NCBI RefSeq assembly: GCF_947387525.1
Contig: NZ_CANDNW010000005.1
Span: 1 to 64,000 of the forward strand
Length of the DNA stretch: 64,000 nucleotides
DNA from: Limosilactobacillus viscerum
Lineage (GTDB): Bacteria; Bacillota; Bacilli; Lactobacillales; Lactobacillaceae
Reading direction: 5' to 3'
The position numbers and the translations under genes are program-made. The notes beneath the pieces were generated by a model, which saw only the letters and a program-made list of their open reading frames with translations, was not told the origin of the DNA and made no database searches. Positions 49,906-59,115 of this stretch are shown in pieces. Positions within the stretch are counted from its first letter, which is position 1; the number at the start of each line of letters is the position of its first letter.

Positions 49906-50757
49906 ATGCGCGTTACTGAGAAAGCGCCCGCGAAGTTAAACCTTAGCCTTGATACACCAATGCGTTACTTTGATGGTTCGCCGCGCTGGGACATGGTGAT
50001 GACTTCAGCGGATTTAGCCGATTACGTATCCGTGGAAACACACCAGCGGCCAGCAACCATTAAGGTTTATACCGATAGTGGCTTCTTGCCAAATGACCAG
50101 CGAAACTTAGCCTACCAGGCTGCCCACATTTTGCGAAGCCGTTTCCACTGCCGGGAAGGGGTAACTATCCGTATTAAGAAAAACATTCCAGTTGCTGCTG
50201 GCCTTGGTGGCGGCTCTTCCGATGCTGCGGCTGTTCTGCGGGCACTTAATAATATTTGGGAACTTGGCCTGTCGAAAAGAGAACTGGCCCAGATTTCTTT
50301 AACAATTGATTCCGACGTCCCATACTGTATTTACAGCCAGCTAGCCCATGTCACCGGTCATGGGGAGAAAATCGAGCTGCTCCCTGCCCAGCCGCACTAT
50401 TGGGCCGTGATTGCTAAGCAACAAATTAGCGTGTCCACGCCGCAAATCCTCCGGCAGATTAACTACGAAAAGTTAGAACACCTGGACAATGATCGTTTAA
50501 TTGAGTGTTTACAGGCCGGCGATTGGCAGAATGCGGTTCAGTACATGGGAAATGTTTTAGAACCGTTAACGATGAGCTACCATCCTGAAATTAAGCAATT
50601 AAAGGACAAAATGGTCAGTCTGGGGGCTGATGTTGCGCAAATGAGTGGGACGGGGCCAACCGTTTTTGCAATTTGCCATACCGAGTCGCGGGCTAAAAGA
50701 ATTCAAAATAGTATTTCTGGCTTTTGCCGGGATGTTCACGTCGTAACGTTGCTTTAG
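49906..50757 (+). CDS. ispE: 4-(cytidine 5'-diphospho)-2-C-methyl-D-erythritol kinase
   Basis: A 283-residue GHMP kinase. The N-terminus EKAPAKLNLSLD and the ATP loop PVAAGLGGGSSDAAA (near residue 95) are typical, and MSGTGPTVFAI closes the family pattern. In the MEP route it phosphorylates CDP-methylerythritol. ATG 49906 follows AAGGAGG by seven bases; ATG 49900 is too close. No other MEP gene is in the window while a mevalonate-route gene is, so the true substrate here is uncertain. Confidence 0.92.
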   Translation: MRVTEKAPAKLNLSLDTPMRYFDGSPRWDMVMTSADLADYVSVETHQRPATIKVYTDSGFLPNDQRNLAYQAAHILRSRFHCREGVTIRIKKNIPVAAGLGGGSSDAAAVLRALNNIWELGLSKRELAQISLTIDSDVPYCIYSQLAHVTGHGEKIELLPAQPHYWAVIAKQQISVSTPQILRQINYEKLEHLDNDRLIECLQAGDWQNAVQYMGNVLEPLTMSYHPEIKQLKDKMVSLGADVAQMSGTGPTVFAICHTESRAKRIQNSISGFCRDVHVVTLL

Positions 50758-50788
50758 AGTAGACTTTGGCAATTCCTTTGTAATATTC

Positions 50789-50832
50789 AAAAAGATACTG
50801 AAAAGAAACTTTGCTTTTCCAGTATCTTTTTT
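50789..50832. terminator. Bidirectional terminator between ispE and bioY
   Basis: AAAAAGATACTGAAAAG pairs with CTTTTCCAGTATCTTTTT; A and T runs on both sides. Confidence 0.88.
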
Positions 50833-50886
50833 AAGTTGGCGACGTTGCATTCTACAACTGCCTAGTCAGCTGTACAGATGTCTTAA

Positions 50887-51408
50887 CTAATTCAAACTAA
50901 CCACTGCTTCTAATCGTTGTGCAATGGTCATTACTAGGTAAATTTTAATTAGTCCCGGGATAATGAACGGAACGAATCCGGCTAATAATGCTGGCCCGAA
51001 GCCTAAATGGTTAAAGTACATGAGCCACAGAGTACCGAGAAGTAATTGAACGGCCGCTCCGATTAGGTTAGCAATGATAACATTTAGTCGGGAAAATTGG
51101 CAGTAACTCAGCATGCCACTGGTCAGTAAGCCATACGCAATAAAGCCGAGTAGGTAGCCGCCAACAGCACTGTAGATGATTCCAATACCACCCGTATAGT
51201 TCGCAAATATCGGGAGTCCGATGATTCCAAGGATGAGGTAGCTAATGATAACGAGGAGGGTATCAGTAACTGGTAGCAAAGTTGCAATTAACCCTACTGC
51301 AAAAGTTTGCAAGGTTAATGGTACCCCTGGTAATGGGATGGATAGTTGTGAACAGATAATTAAAAGTGCAAGCATTACCGCACCACGTGTAATTCGTTTA
51401 GTATTCAA
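50887..51408 (-). CDS. bioY: Biotin ECF transporter S component BioY
   Basis: A 173-residue membrane protein with about six hydrophobic helices that captures biotin for the ECF energising module. Family features: ITRGAVMLALLIICSQLSIPLPGVPLT is present from residue 7 (key part LSIPLPGVPLTLQTF) and the GGIGIIYSAVGGYLLGF block. Start is TTG 51408 with GAGG upstream. The T and A components are not in this window. No BirA operator was identified. Confidence 0.92.
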   Translation of the reverse strand: MNTKRITRGAVMLALLIICSQLSIPLPGVPLTLQTFAVGLIATLLPVTDTLLVIISYLILGIIGLPIFANYTGGIGIIYSAVGGYLLGFIAYGLLTSGMLSYCQFSRLNVIIANLIGAAVQLLLGTLWLMYFNHLGFGPALLAGFVPFIIPGLIKIYLVMTIAQRLEAVVSLN

Positions 51409-51493
51409 TTTTCAGCCTCACAATTTCTTTTGATGGACAAAGTATAACAGATTGCTGGTAAATAGTTAATGGGGTTAATTATATTCGAAAAGA

Positions 51494-51539
51494 AAAGGGA
51501 AGCCAACCCAAAATCTAATTTTAGACTGGCTTCCCTTTA
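51494..51539. terminator. Terminator of the secreted repeat-protein gene
   Basis: AAAGGGAAGCCA pairs exactly with TGGCTTCCCTTT around a 21-base loop that includes AATCTAATTTTAGA. It lies 15 bases beyond the stop of the minus-strand gene. Confidence 0.85.
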
Positions 51540-51553
51540 ATATTAGCTGAATT

Positions 51554-54088
51554 CTATGGGAAAAGGTGGGTAGGTGCAAAGTAATAGTCAACACTATTAC
51601 CATTACCAGCGGGATCATTTGTCCAACGGCTAATGATCTGTGAAACCGCACCAGGGTTAAAGAGTGTGTTCAGCAGAGGATAGTCCATGTTCTGCAAATG
51701 GATGTTGAATCCTGATTGCCCAGCATTGGCAACTCCCGGGTAAGCTCGCTGTACGTCTGGACGGGAAGTATTATCCGTAATTAACTTCCGGGCCACTTCC
51801 TGACCAGTAGTCTTATTTAAAATAATGATGTAGTGGTACTTCATATTTCGTGCCTGGTTAGAAGCGTGCCATCCTGAAACAAAGACTGAGGCGTCACCGT
51901 GGCTAAAGTCATCAAGGTGGGCGTAGTTGCCGTTATCGGTACTTACTGGTGAGGAAGGGGTACTTGCTTGTGGAGCAATATTAGCTGGTAAGTTAAACCA
52001 GTGGTCCACAAAGTTGTGGTTACTATCACTAGTGAATGAATAGCGGCTAATTAGTGAGTAGCGGTGGCCGGATTGAAGGTTAACATTCTGGAAGGTACCA
52101 TTGAACCCTGATTGCCCGGCAGTCCGAATACCAGCAAAAGCACGGGCAACATCCGGCCGACTACTATTGTAGACCGTAATTCTCTGTACTTCGCTATTGG
52201 TAGTGTTATCAAAAAGGATTAGGGTATGGTGTTGGTCAACCATTGAAGCGTTAGTTGCGTTCCATCCGGAAACGGTCAGACGGTTCCCGTTAATGCTTGC
52301 TGAGTCCAGGTTACCCTGGTTGTTGCCCATGTCGATTGGTGCAAACCAGTAGTCAGTAGCATTGCCATTACCGGCTGGGTCGTCAGTCCACCGGCTTACG
52401 ATCTGCAAGTTACCATTAGCCATTGCAGGGTTAAGATTCAGGTTAACGTTGAATCCAGAACGAGCTGCGTTTAGAACATCGCCATATACATTGGCAACAT
52501 CATTTCTACTCTGTCCGTTTCTTACTAATTGACGACCAACTTCACGACCATTGCTTAAAACGATGATGTAGTGGTAGTTACGACCAAGCGCCAGGTTAGT
52601 AGCATGCCAGCCAATGATCTTTAACTGGTTATTGCTTACTTGAACACCATCAAGGTTAGCAAAGTTACCATGGTTGAAAGTAAATGGGTGCAGCCAAAGG
52701 TCACTGTTGCTCCCTTCACCGGAAGTGGCATTGTCAGAGTAGCGGGCGATAACAGTGAACTGGTGTCCAATCATGTTCGTTGGCAAAGTAAAGTCAGCAC
52801 TGAAACCGGAGTTATAGCTATTAATAACTTGTGGGAAGGCGGCAGCAACATCTGGCCGGGCACCGGGATTAGTAACCTTTTGCCGTGCTACTTCCCGGTT
52901 AGTGGTGTTGTCATACAAGATTAGCCATTCACTTGGTTGGTTAATGCATACGTTTGAGGCGTGCCACCCACTTACATGGAGAACTGCTTGCCCTTGATTA
53001 TTTTGTCTGAGTGAGTAGCCATCCAAGTTGCCATAATTATTCATGTCACCACGATTGTAATTCTTAATTGAGTAGTAAGATTCGCGGTAGCTAAGACTGG
53101 CATTAAGACCAGCGGGTGCAGTCATGTACAGGTATGAACCAACAGGGTAACCCATTCCCGTCGTTAATTTGCGTCCGCCGAGGATTGGATCAACCTCTGC
53201 ACCAATCTTGTTGCCAGAAAACATCCGGGTACCATTTAGTGGTTGTAATACTTCAACCCAGGCAGGATCTCCTTTTGAGTCCTTAATAATGTAGTAGAAA
53301 CAATTGCCTAAAATATACGGGTGGTCCTGATCATCAACGGTTGCGTAATCATCTGGGAACCATTCAGGGCGAATCTCGATTCCAAACGCACCTGGTTGGG
53401 TAACGTCACCTGAAGCACTGAAACTAACCGTGTTAGTAAAGGTATTGCCTTGAGTAGTAACGTGCTTATTAATCGTCACATGGTTACTGCCACCTGCTGC
53501 GGGCATCGGCATTGTGTTGGTTTCTGTCAGCTGCAGGTCATTATTGGAAATGGTTCCCTGTCCTAATGTATTTTCAACAATGTTTGCTGGGTTACCGTAA
53601 GAGGTCTTGGATATGAACCCAGTTCCAACCGAAATTCCAGTAACTGGTTTTTGATATGGATCTTGTGGCTCTAAGTAGTCTACGCCAGAGTCAACTCGGT
53701 TGATGTAGTAATACTGGGTGGTAGAACCCCTGTTAATCAAGATACCACGACTACTGTTAACGGTCCGTGGGAAATGACTGCCTGAATCATAGGTATCACC
53801 CTTGGTTGAAACCTGGACGTTTGAATCAAGACTATCAGTTGCCAGTTGGTTGCCTTCATAACCATTAACACCTACCAGGTCAGAGTCATACAGGTTTAAC
53901 CCCTGGCCGTAGTAAGCGGCCAACGAGGAGGTTGTGCTTACCTGTGCGGTTTGCGTGGTAATTGGACTAGGCTGGTTAGCAGTGGTTGTATCGGCACTAG
54001 CAGAAAGGCTGCCACCGAAAAGCAACAGTGCACCAGCAATCAAACCGACTACCCAATTCTTTTTGGCTTTATATAATTTTTTCCTCAC
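51554..54088 (-). CDS. Secreted protein with four ~115-residue repeats
   Basis: An 844-residue exported protein. The signal peptide is of the long lactobacillal type (KLYKAKKNWVVGLIAGALLL, cut near residue 32). Residues ~55-345 form a unique N-terminal region I do not recognise. Four repeats then begin near 354, 478, 594 and 727. Each runs from a (N/H)LD start through SGWHASN, YHYIIxL, EVARxxx, SRPDVxxA, SGFN and SRWTDDPAGNGNxxDYWFAP. The same repeats occur in lactobacillal lysozyme- or NlpC/P60-type surface proteins. There is no LPXTG motif or C-terminal hydrophobic tail, so it may be held by the repeats. Start GTG after AGGGAGG. Adhesion or wall binding is inferred. Confidence 0.8.
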   Translation of the reverse strand: MRKKLYKAKKNWVVGLIAGALLLFGGSLSASADTTTANQPSPITTQTAQVSTTSSLAAYYGQGLNLYDSDLVGVNGYEGNQLATDSLDSNVQVSTKGDTYDSGSHFPRTVNSSRGILINRGSTTQYYYINRVDSGVDYLEPQDPYQKPVTGISVGTGFISKTSYGNPANIVENTLGQGTISNNDLQLTETNTMPMPAAGGSNHVTINKHVTTQGNTFTNTVSFSASGDVTQPGAFGIEIRPEWFPDDYATVDDQDHPYILGNCFYYIIKDSKGDPAWVEVLQPLNGTRMFSGNKIGAEVDPILGGRKLTTGMGYPVGSYLYMTAPAGLNASLSYRESYYSIKNYNRGDMNNYGNLDGYSLRQNNQGQAVLHVSGWHASNVCINQPSEWLILYDNTTNREVARQKVTNPGARPDVAAAFPQVINSYNSGFSADFTLPTNMIGHQFTVIARYSDNATSGEGSNSDLWLHPFTFNHGNFANLDGVQVSNNQLKIIGWHATNLALGRNYHYIIVLSNGREVGRQLVRNGQSRNDVANVYGDVLNAARSGFNVNLNLNPAMANGNLQIVSRWTDDPAGNGNATDYWFAPIDMGNNQGNLDSASINGNRLTVSGWNATNASMVDQHHTLILFDNTTNSEVQRITVYNSSRPDVARAFAGIRTAGQSGFNGTFQNVNLQSGHRYSLISRYSFTSDSNHNFVDHWFNLPANIAPQASTPSSPVSTDNGNYAHLDDFSHGDASVFVSGWHASNQARNMKYHYIIILNKTTGQEVARKLITDNTSRPDVQRAYPGVANAGQSGFNIHLQNMDYPLLNTLFNPGAVSQIISRWTNDPAGNGNSVDYYFAPTHLFP

Positions 54089-54212
54089 AATAATTCCTCC
54101 CTAAAAGCATGAATTCGATTACATATTATCATTATCGCGGTTTTGAAAGGGTGAATTTCTGTTAACAAGCAAAAAATTCAGTGAACGTTATGAAAAAATA
54201 TAGTAAGAATTC

Positions 54213-54241
54213 TTGCATTGGCCGCTTCCTTTCGGTAAGAT
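54213..54241 (+). promoter_or_regulatory. znu operon promoter
   Basis: -35 TTGCAT (54213-54218), 17-base spacer, -10 TAAGAT (54236-54241). The expected start is near 54248, just ahead of the Zur box. Confidence 0.65.
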
Positions 54242-54252
54242 AGTTTTTGTTG

Positions 54253-54275
54253 TAAATAGTAATGATTACGATTAA
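54253..54275 (+). promoter_or_regulatory. Zur box
   Basis: The core AGTAATGATTACGATT sits within TAAAT...TTAA and is nearly identical to the Firmicute Zur operator (AAATCGTAAT-N-ATTACGATTT). Its perfect centre is GTAAT-G-ATTAC. It lies just downstream of the promoter, so zinc-bound Zur would block transcription of the ABC transporter. Confidence 0.85.
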
Positions 54276-54295
54276 GCATAAGGAGACAATGAGAG

Positions 54296-55204
54296 ATGAG
54301 AAAATACTGGACGGGTGTGGGTGCACTGGTCGGCTTATTAGTGGTGATCCTATTGCTATCATTGGTTCCTTTGCGTGACTTTGGGACACATGAAAAGCCA
54401 ATCCGGGTAGTAACCAGCCTTAATTTTTATGGTGAGGTCGCTGGGCAGGTTGCGGGTAGGTATGGTCAGGTTACATCGATCATTAACAACGCCTCAGTTG
54501 ATCCCCATGATTACCAGCCCAGCACCCAGCAAGCACGTGAAATAAGCAATGCCAACCTCGTGGTCCAAAATGGACTTGGCTATGACCACTGGCTAACCAA
54601 GCTAGCCCAGTCAAATGGTGGAAGTAAAATTACGGTGGTCGATGTTGCTAGTCAGGTTGCTGGAAAAAAGAGCGGTAGCAATGAACATATTTGGTACCAG
54701 CCCGCGACAATGAAAAAGTTAGCAACTAAGTTAGCGGTCCAGTATAGTAGAATGGATCCCCAGCATGCTAAGTATTACCACCGTCAGGCTCAAAAGTACT
54801 TACAGTCGTTAAAACCGCTTGATAAGGAAATTGCAACTGTTAAACGGGGAGTGAAACCTGGACAACGGGTGGCCGTAAGTGAACCGGTTTTTGACTATGC
54901 CCTTGCAAACCTTGGCTACCAGGTTGACGACAACCATTTTGCTAAGTCAATTGAGGATGGCAATGACCCTTCACCACAGGATGTTTCCCGCCTGCAATCG
55001 GCAATTAAGGAACACCGGATTGCGTTTTTCGTTGAAAATTCGCAATCGGATGACCAGGTAATTAATAACCTAGTCAAGCTAGCCCACCAAAATGGGGTGC
55101 CAGTGTTAAAGGTGACAGAAACAAAGCCAAATGGCCTTACTTACGAACAATGGATGATAAAGCAGTATCAGGCATTAGCCCGGATCCAGGAAAGGGAGGA
55201 ATAA
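54296..55204 (+). CDS. znuA: Zinc ABC transporter, substrate-binding protein
   Basis: A 302-residue cluster A-I (ZnuA/AdcA-like) metal-binding protein. Metal ligands are likely H in DPHDYQPS, H in NEHIWYQ and the acidic/His residues in EPVFDYAL and VENSQSDD. The His-rich loop of classic ZnuA is missing. A single N-terminal hydrophobic helix (residues ~8-26) contains no Cys and no lipobox, so the protein is probably anchored by an uncleaved helix. First gene of a three-gene operon under a Zur box, which argues for zinc rather than manganese. Confidence 0.88.
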   Translation: MRKYWTGVGALVGLLVVILLLSLVPLRDFGTHEKPIRVVTSLNFYGEVAGQVAGRYGQVTSIINNASVDPHDYQPSTQQAREISNANLVVQNGLGYDHWLTKLAQSNGGSKITVVDVASQVAGKKSGSNEHIWYQPATMKKLATKLAVQYSRMDPQHAKYYHRQAQKYLQSLKPLDKEIATVKRGVKPGQRVAVSEPVFDYALANLGYQVDDNHFAKSIEDGNDPSPQDVSRLQSAIKEHRIAFFVENSQSDDQVINNLVKLAHQNGVPVLKVTETKPNGLTYEQWMIKQYQALARIQEREE

Positions 55205-55208
55205 GCTA

Positions 55209-55880
55209 GTGGCAGTATTATCCGTAGATGATTTAACGGTCGCTTATGGTGAACAAACCGTTTTTAGCAATCTCAGCTTTAGTATTAATGATGGCGATTT
55301 TTTGATTGTGGTCGGTGAAAATGGTGTGGGGAAAACCACGCTGGTACGAGCATTGCTAGGCTTAATTAAGCCAAAGTCCGGCACAATTACCTTCCCCAAG
55401 GACACCCGAATTGGCTATGTCCCCCAGTTTCGTAACTTAGATGAAGAATATCCATTGTCAATCCGTGATTTTGTGGCGTTAAATAGCCGCCGGTCACACC
55501 TGCCATGGCTAACTAAGAAGGAGCGTCATGACTTAAACCGGATGATTCGGATTACTGATCTGACAAAAATCGCCGACCGCCCACTGGGACTTGCTTCTGG
55601 TGGGGAAAAGCAGCGGGCTTACCTTGCACAAGCACTTCTTCCCAACCCACGCCTACTAATTCTTGATGAATCGACGGCTAGTTTGGATAACGAAATGAAG
55701 TACAACCTGTTAGACCTGGTGACCCGTTTTCAACAAAATGGACTTAGTGTAATGTTTATTACGCATGACTGGGACTTAGCCCGCCATTATGGGACCCGCT
55801 ACCTCCATATGAAAGCCGATGGGTATGAAACCGGCTCAATTGATGAAATTGATTACCTGCAACAGGAGGTGGATGGCTAG
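55209..55880 (+). CDS. znuC: Zinc ABC transporter, ATP-binding protein
   Basis: A 223-residue ABC ATPase. Walker A is GENGVGKTTL near residue 38, the signature is LASGGEKQRAYLAQAL near residue 133 and Walker B is LLILDEST. Start GTG 55209 follows GGGAGG, four bases after znuA. Its TAG overlaps the GTG of the permease gene (TAGTG). Confidence 0.92.
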   Translation: MAVLSVDDLTVAYGEQTVFSNLSFSINDGDFLIVVGENGVGKTTLVRALLGLIKPKSGTITFPKDTRIGYVPQFRNLDEEYPLSIRDFVALNSRRSHLPWLTKKERHDLNRMIRITDLTKIADRPLGLASGGEKQRAYLAQALLPNPRLLILDESTASLDNEMKYNLLDLVTRFQQNGLSVMFITHDWDLARHYGTRYLHMKADGYETGSIDEIDYLQQEVDG

Positions 55881-56677
55881 TGTTAACCCTTGCATTTATG
55901 CGGCATGCGTTTGTCGCAAGTACCTTTATTGCAATTGTAAGTGGGGTTATCGGGGTGTTTGTTGTTGCCCGGCAATTGTCCTTTTTAACGCACACCCTCT
56001 CTGAAATCGGCTTTGCTGGCGCGTCCTTTGCGGTTTTTGCCGGCTGGGCCCCGTTGGATGGAATGCTGCTGTTTACGATGCTGAGTTCCGTGATGGTCGG
56101 ACAGATGAGCATCAAGGAATCGCGGCGTGAAGCGGTAATCAGCGCCGTCTCGGGGTTGTTTATCGGTTTGGGGATCCTATTCCTTTCACTGAGCAGTCAA
56201 AGTGCTAGTTCAGCTACCAGTATTCTCTTTGGAAGTGTTGTCGGAATTAGCGCTGGTGAGGTCCACCAATTGATTGCCTTATCAATCGTGGTGCTGCTGG
56301 TAACAATGGCGATGTATCGTCAATTGAAATTTTCTTCATTTGACCTGGTTGGCGCACGGGTAAGCGGTATTAACCAAACAATTATTTCGGTTGCCTTTTT
56401 GGTGCTACTGGCATTGAGCGTGAGTGTGGCAGCGCAAATTGTTGGCTCGTTGTTAATCTTTATCCTCTTAACCATTCCGGCTGCCAGTGCAAAATACTTC
56501 ACACATGGCGTGGCGAAGATGATGGGCCTAGCAATTCTCTTTGCCTTAATTGGGACGTGGGCAGGATTGTTGCTAGGGTATCTGACAAATTGGCCAGTTA
56601 GTTTCTTTATTGCTGTGATTGAAGTTATAATTTACGTGGTTGCATTGCTTTATCAGAACTTTATGGAAGCCAATTAG
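55880..56677 (+). CDS. znuB: Zinc ABC transporter, permease
   Basis: A 265-residue integral membrane protein of the ABC-3 family with about eight helices. Typical parts: MRHAFVASTFIAIVSGVIGVF at the N-terminus (motif FVASTFIAI) and the SEIGFAGASFAVFAGW coupling region, then LLTIPAASAKYFTHG near the C-terminus. GTG start overlaps the stop of the ATPase gene; AGGAGGTGG precedes it. A terminator follows at 56686-56719. Confidence 0.92.
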   Translation: MLTLAFMRHAFVASTFIAIVSGVIGVFVVARQLSFLTHTLSEIGFAGASFAVFAGWAPLDGMLLFTMLSSVMVGQMSIKESRREAVISAVSGLFIGLGILFLSLSSQSASSATSILFGSVVGISAGEVHQLIALSIVVLLVTMAMYRQLKFSSFDLVGARVSGINQTIISVAFLVLLALSVSVAAQIVGSLLIFILLTIPAASAKYFTHGVAKMMGLAILFALIGTWAGLLLGYLTNWPVSFFIAVIEVIIYVVALLYQNFMEAN

Positions 56678-56685
56678 ATTATGTT

Positions 56686-56719
56686 GACGTGGTAACAAAA
56701 CGTTGCCGCGTCTTTTTTT
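56686..56719 (+). terminator. Terminator after znuB
   Basis: GACGTGGTAAC pairs with GTTGCCGCGTC around AAAAC, followed by seven T. Confidence 0.9.
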
Positions 56720-56732
56720 GTGACGAATTTCG

Positions 56733-56760
56733 AAAAAAGCCGAACATTTTATGGTAAAAT
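56733..56760 (+). promoter_or_regulatory. PurBox-like site and -10 of purR
   Basis: AAAAAAGCCGAACATT (56733-56748) fits the Gram-positive PurBox (A/T-rich then CCGAACA/TA/TT). An extended -10 (TATGGTAAAAT, core TAAAAT 56755-56760) follows, suggesting autoregulation of purR by PurR. Confidence 0.55.
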
Positions 56761-56803
56761 CAACATGTATTAATCTTTTTTGGAAAGGCGGACAGCAACG
56801 AAT

Positions 56804-57643
56804 ATGAAAGTACGAAGAAGTAATCGGCTAGTTGATATGACTCGTTACCTCCTGGAACACCCGCGCACATTGGTCTCACTTAAGTTTTTCAGTGAGCGCT
56901 ATGGTTCGGCTAAGTCATCCATCAGCGAAGATTTAAGCATTATCAAACACACTTTCCAGACCTGGGGTGAGGGTCGTTTAAAGACCATTCCTGGTGCCAG
57001 TGGTGGTGCAGTTTTAACACCATATTATTCAAAAGAAAATGCGCAAGCAGCAATTGAAGACCTGGTCAAGGAAGTTAGCGATGATTCTCGCTTCTTGCCT
57101 GGTGGTTATGTTTACCTCTCAGACCTGATTGGTCGTCCCGATATCCTGCACAAGGTTGGTCAGCTGATTGCCACCCAGTATGTTGATAAGGACGTTGACG
57201 TCGTAATGACGGTGGAGACGAAAGGAATTCCGATCGTACAAGCTGCGGCTATGTACATGAACAAGCCGTTTGTAATTGTTCGAAACAGTTCCCACATTAC
57301 TGAAGGGCCAACGGTTAGTGTTAACTATGTATCTGGTTCGGTTAAGCGGATCAAGAAAATGGAACTCTCACGGCGGACGCTTTCTGCTGGTGCCAACGTA
57401 GTAATCGTTGATGATTTCCTCAAGGGTGGGGGAACCCTCAATGGGATGGGCTCCTTAATCAAGGAATTTGATGCAAACCTTGTTGGAATGACGGTTTTAG
57501 CTGAAAGCACTAATAGCGGTAAGCGTTTGGTTAACGACTGCACCTCACTGGTAAAGGTAGATGCGGAAGAAGATGGCGATAAGAAGACCATTAATGCTCG
57601 GCCAGGGAACTTTATGGAAACGGTATTTGGAAAGGAAAATTAA
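56804..57643 (+). CDS. purR: Purine operon repressor PurR
   Basis: A 279-residue regulator with an N-terminal winged helix (MKVRRSNRLVDMTRYLLEHP at the start, then SERYGSAKSSISEDLSII) and a C-terminal phosphoribosyltransferase-like domain with the PRPP loop VVIVDDFLKGGGTLNG. PRPP releases it from PurBoxes. ATG 56804 gives the usual N-terminus; AAAGGCGG lies 12-20 bases upstream, a long gap, so translation may be weak. glmU follows by three bases, as in Bacillus-type genomes, and prs is next. Confidence 0.95.
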   Translation: MKVRRSNRLVDMTRYLLEHPRTLVSLKFFSERYGSAKSSISEDLSIIKHTFQTWGEGRLKTIPGASGGAVLTPYYSKENAQAAIEDLVKEVSDDSRFLPGGYVYLSDLIGRPDILHKVGQLIATQYVDKDVDVVMTVETKGIPIVQAAAMYMNKPFVIVRNSSHITEGPTVSVNYVSGSVKRIKKMELSRRTLSAGANVVIVDDFLKGGGTLNGMGSLIKEFDANLVGMTVLAESTNSGKRLVNDCTSLVKVDAEEDGDKKTINARPGNFMETVFGKEN

Positions 57644-57646
57644 CTC

Positions 57647-59014
57647 ATGGTAAAGAGAAACGCAATTATTTTAGCGGCTGGTAAGGGTACCCGGATGCGG
57701 TCAAAGCTGCACAAGGTTTTACACCAGGTGTGTGGGAAGTCGATGGTCGACCACGTTTTAACCCAGTTAGAAAAGGCAAAGATTGATACCATCATCACGG
57801 TGGTTGGCTTTGGTGCCGATACGGTTAAGGAAGCCCTTGGTCACCGGACCCGCTATGCCTTGCAAAAACAGCAATTAGGAACTGGCCATGCGGTAATGCA
57901 AACGGAAGACCTGCTGGCAAATGAAGATGGTGAAACCATTATCGTTAGTGGTGATACCCCACTCTTTACCGCTGAAACCTTTGAAAAGCTGTTTGATTAC
58001 CATGAACAACGGCACGCAGCGGTAACAATCTTAACCTCAGTTGCACCAGACCCAACCGGCTATGGCCGGATTGTCCGTAACGATGTTGGAATTGTCGAAC
58101 GGATCGTTGAACAAAAGGACGCTAATGTTCAAGAACAGGCAATTCACGAAGTAAACACTGGTGTTTACTGCTTTGATAACAAAAAGCTGTTTGCTGCATT
58201 GAAGAAGATCAATAACGATAATGCTCAGGGAGAATACTACCTGACTGACGTAATTGGCATTCTGAAGCAGGAAGGTGAAATCGTGACCGCCTACAAGATG
58301 GATGACTTTGAAGAGTCGATGGGAGTTAATGACCGGATTGCCCTGGCCAAGGCAAATAAGGTAATGCGTGAACGGATCAATAAGCACTGGATGCAAGAAG
58401 GTGTTTCAATGATTGATCCCGCCACTACTTACATTGATGCAGACGTCAAGATCGGCAATGATACTGTCATTGAAGGCAATGTCGTTATTAAGGGTAAGAC
58501 GGTAATTGGCAATGACTGTTACATCAGTGCTGGTTCCCGGATTATTGACTCCACGATTCATGATGCTGTTAAGATTACGTCGTCAACTCTGGAGAACGCT
58601 GAAATGCACAACGGTAGTGATATTGGCCCTAACAGTCACTTACGGCCGGAAGCAGAAATTGGCGAAAATGTCCACATTGGTAACTTCTGTGAAGTGAAGA
58701 AGGCCTACATTGGTGCAGGAACCAAGGTTGGTCACCTGACTTACATTGGTAACGCAACGTTAGGTAAGAATATTAATGTTGGCTGTGGGGTTGTCTTCGC
58801 CAACTACGATGGTACAAACAAACACCATACCAATGTTGGCGACCACGCCTTTATCGGTAGTAATAGTAACCTGGTTGCACCAGTTAATATTGCTGAAGAT
58901 TCCTTTATTGCTGCCGGTTCAACGATAACTGACAGTACTGCTCAATATGATATGGCAATTGCCCGTGCACGGCAGACCAATAAGAAGGATTACGCTAAGA
59001 AGTTGCCTTGGTAG
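57647..59014 (+). CDS. glmU: Bifunctional UDP-GlcNAc pyrophosphorylase/GlcN-1-P acetyltransferase
   Basis: A 455-residue enzyme making UDP-N-acetylglucosamine for peptidoglycan. The uridyltransferase domain opens with [21 protein letters not shown] near residue 6 (motif [11 protein letters not shown]) and has LGTGHAVMQ and VSGDTPL. From about residue 252 a left-handed beta-helix of hexapeptide repeats follows, with [11 protein letters not shown] and the acetyltransferase histidine region. Length normal. It starts three bases after purR behind GGAAAGG. Confidence 0.97.
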   Translation: MVKRNAIILAAGKGTRMRSKLHKVLHQVCGKSMVDHVLTQLEKAKIDTIITVVGFGADTVKEALGHRTRYALQKQQLGTGHAVMQTEDLLANEDGETIIVSGDTPLFTAETFEKLFDYHEQRHAAVTILTSVAPDPTGYGRIVRNDVGIVERIVEQKDANVQEQAIHEVNTGVYCFDNKKLFAALKKINNDNAQGEYYLTDVIGILKQEGEIVTAYKMDDFEESMGVNDRIALAKANKVMRERINKHWMQEGVSMIDPATTYIDADVKIGNDTVIEGNVVIKGKTVIGNDCYISAGSRIIDSTIHDAVKITSSTLENAEMHNGSDIGPNSHLRPEAEIGENVHIGNFCEVKKAYIGAGTKVGHLTYIGNATLGKNINVGCGVVFANYDGTNKHHTNVGDHAFIGSNSNLVAPVNIAEDSFIAAGSTITDSTAQYDMAIARARQTNKKDYAKKLPW

Positions 59015-59115
59015 TTCGACTTTTGCTTGCTTTTTAATAGTGGACTTTATATCATAGATAGAGGATAGACAACAAGCCGTTATGGCGAGACTTACTTAAA
59101 CTTCCGGAGGATCTA

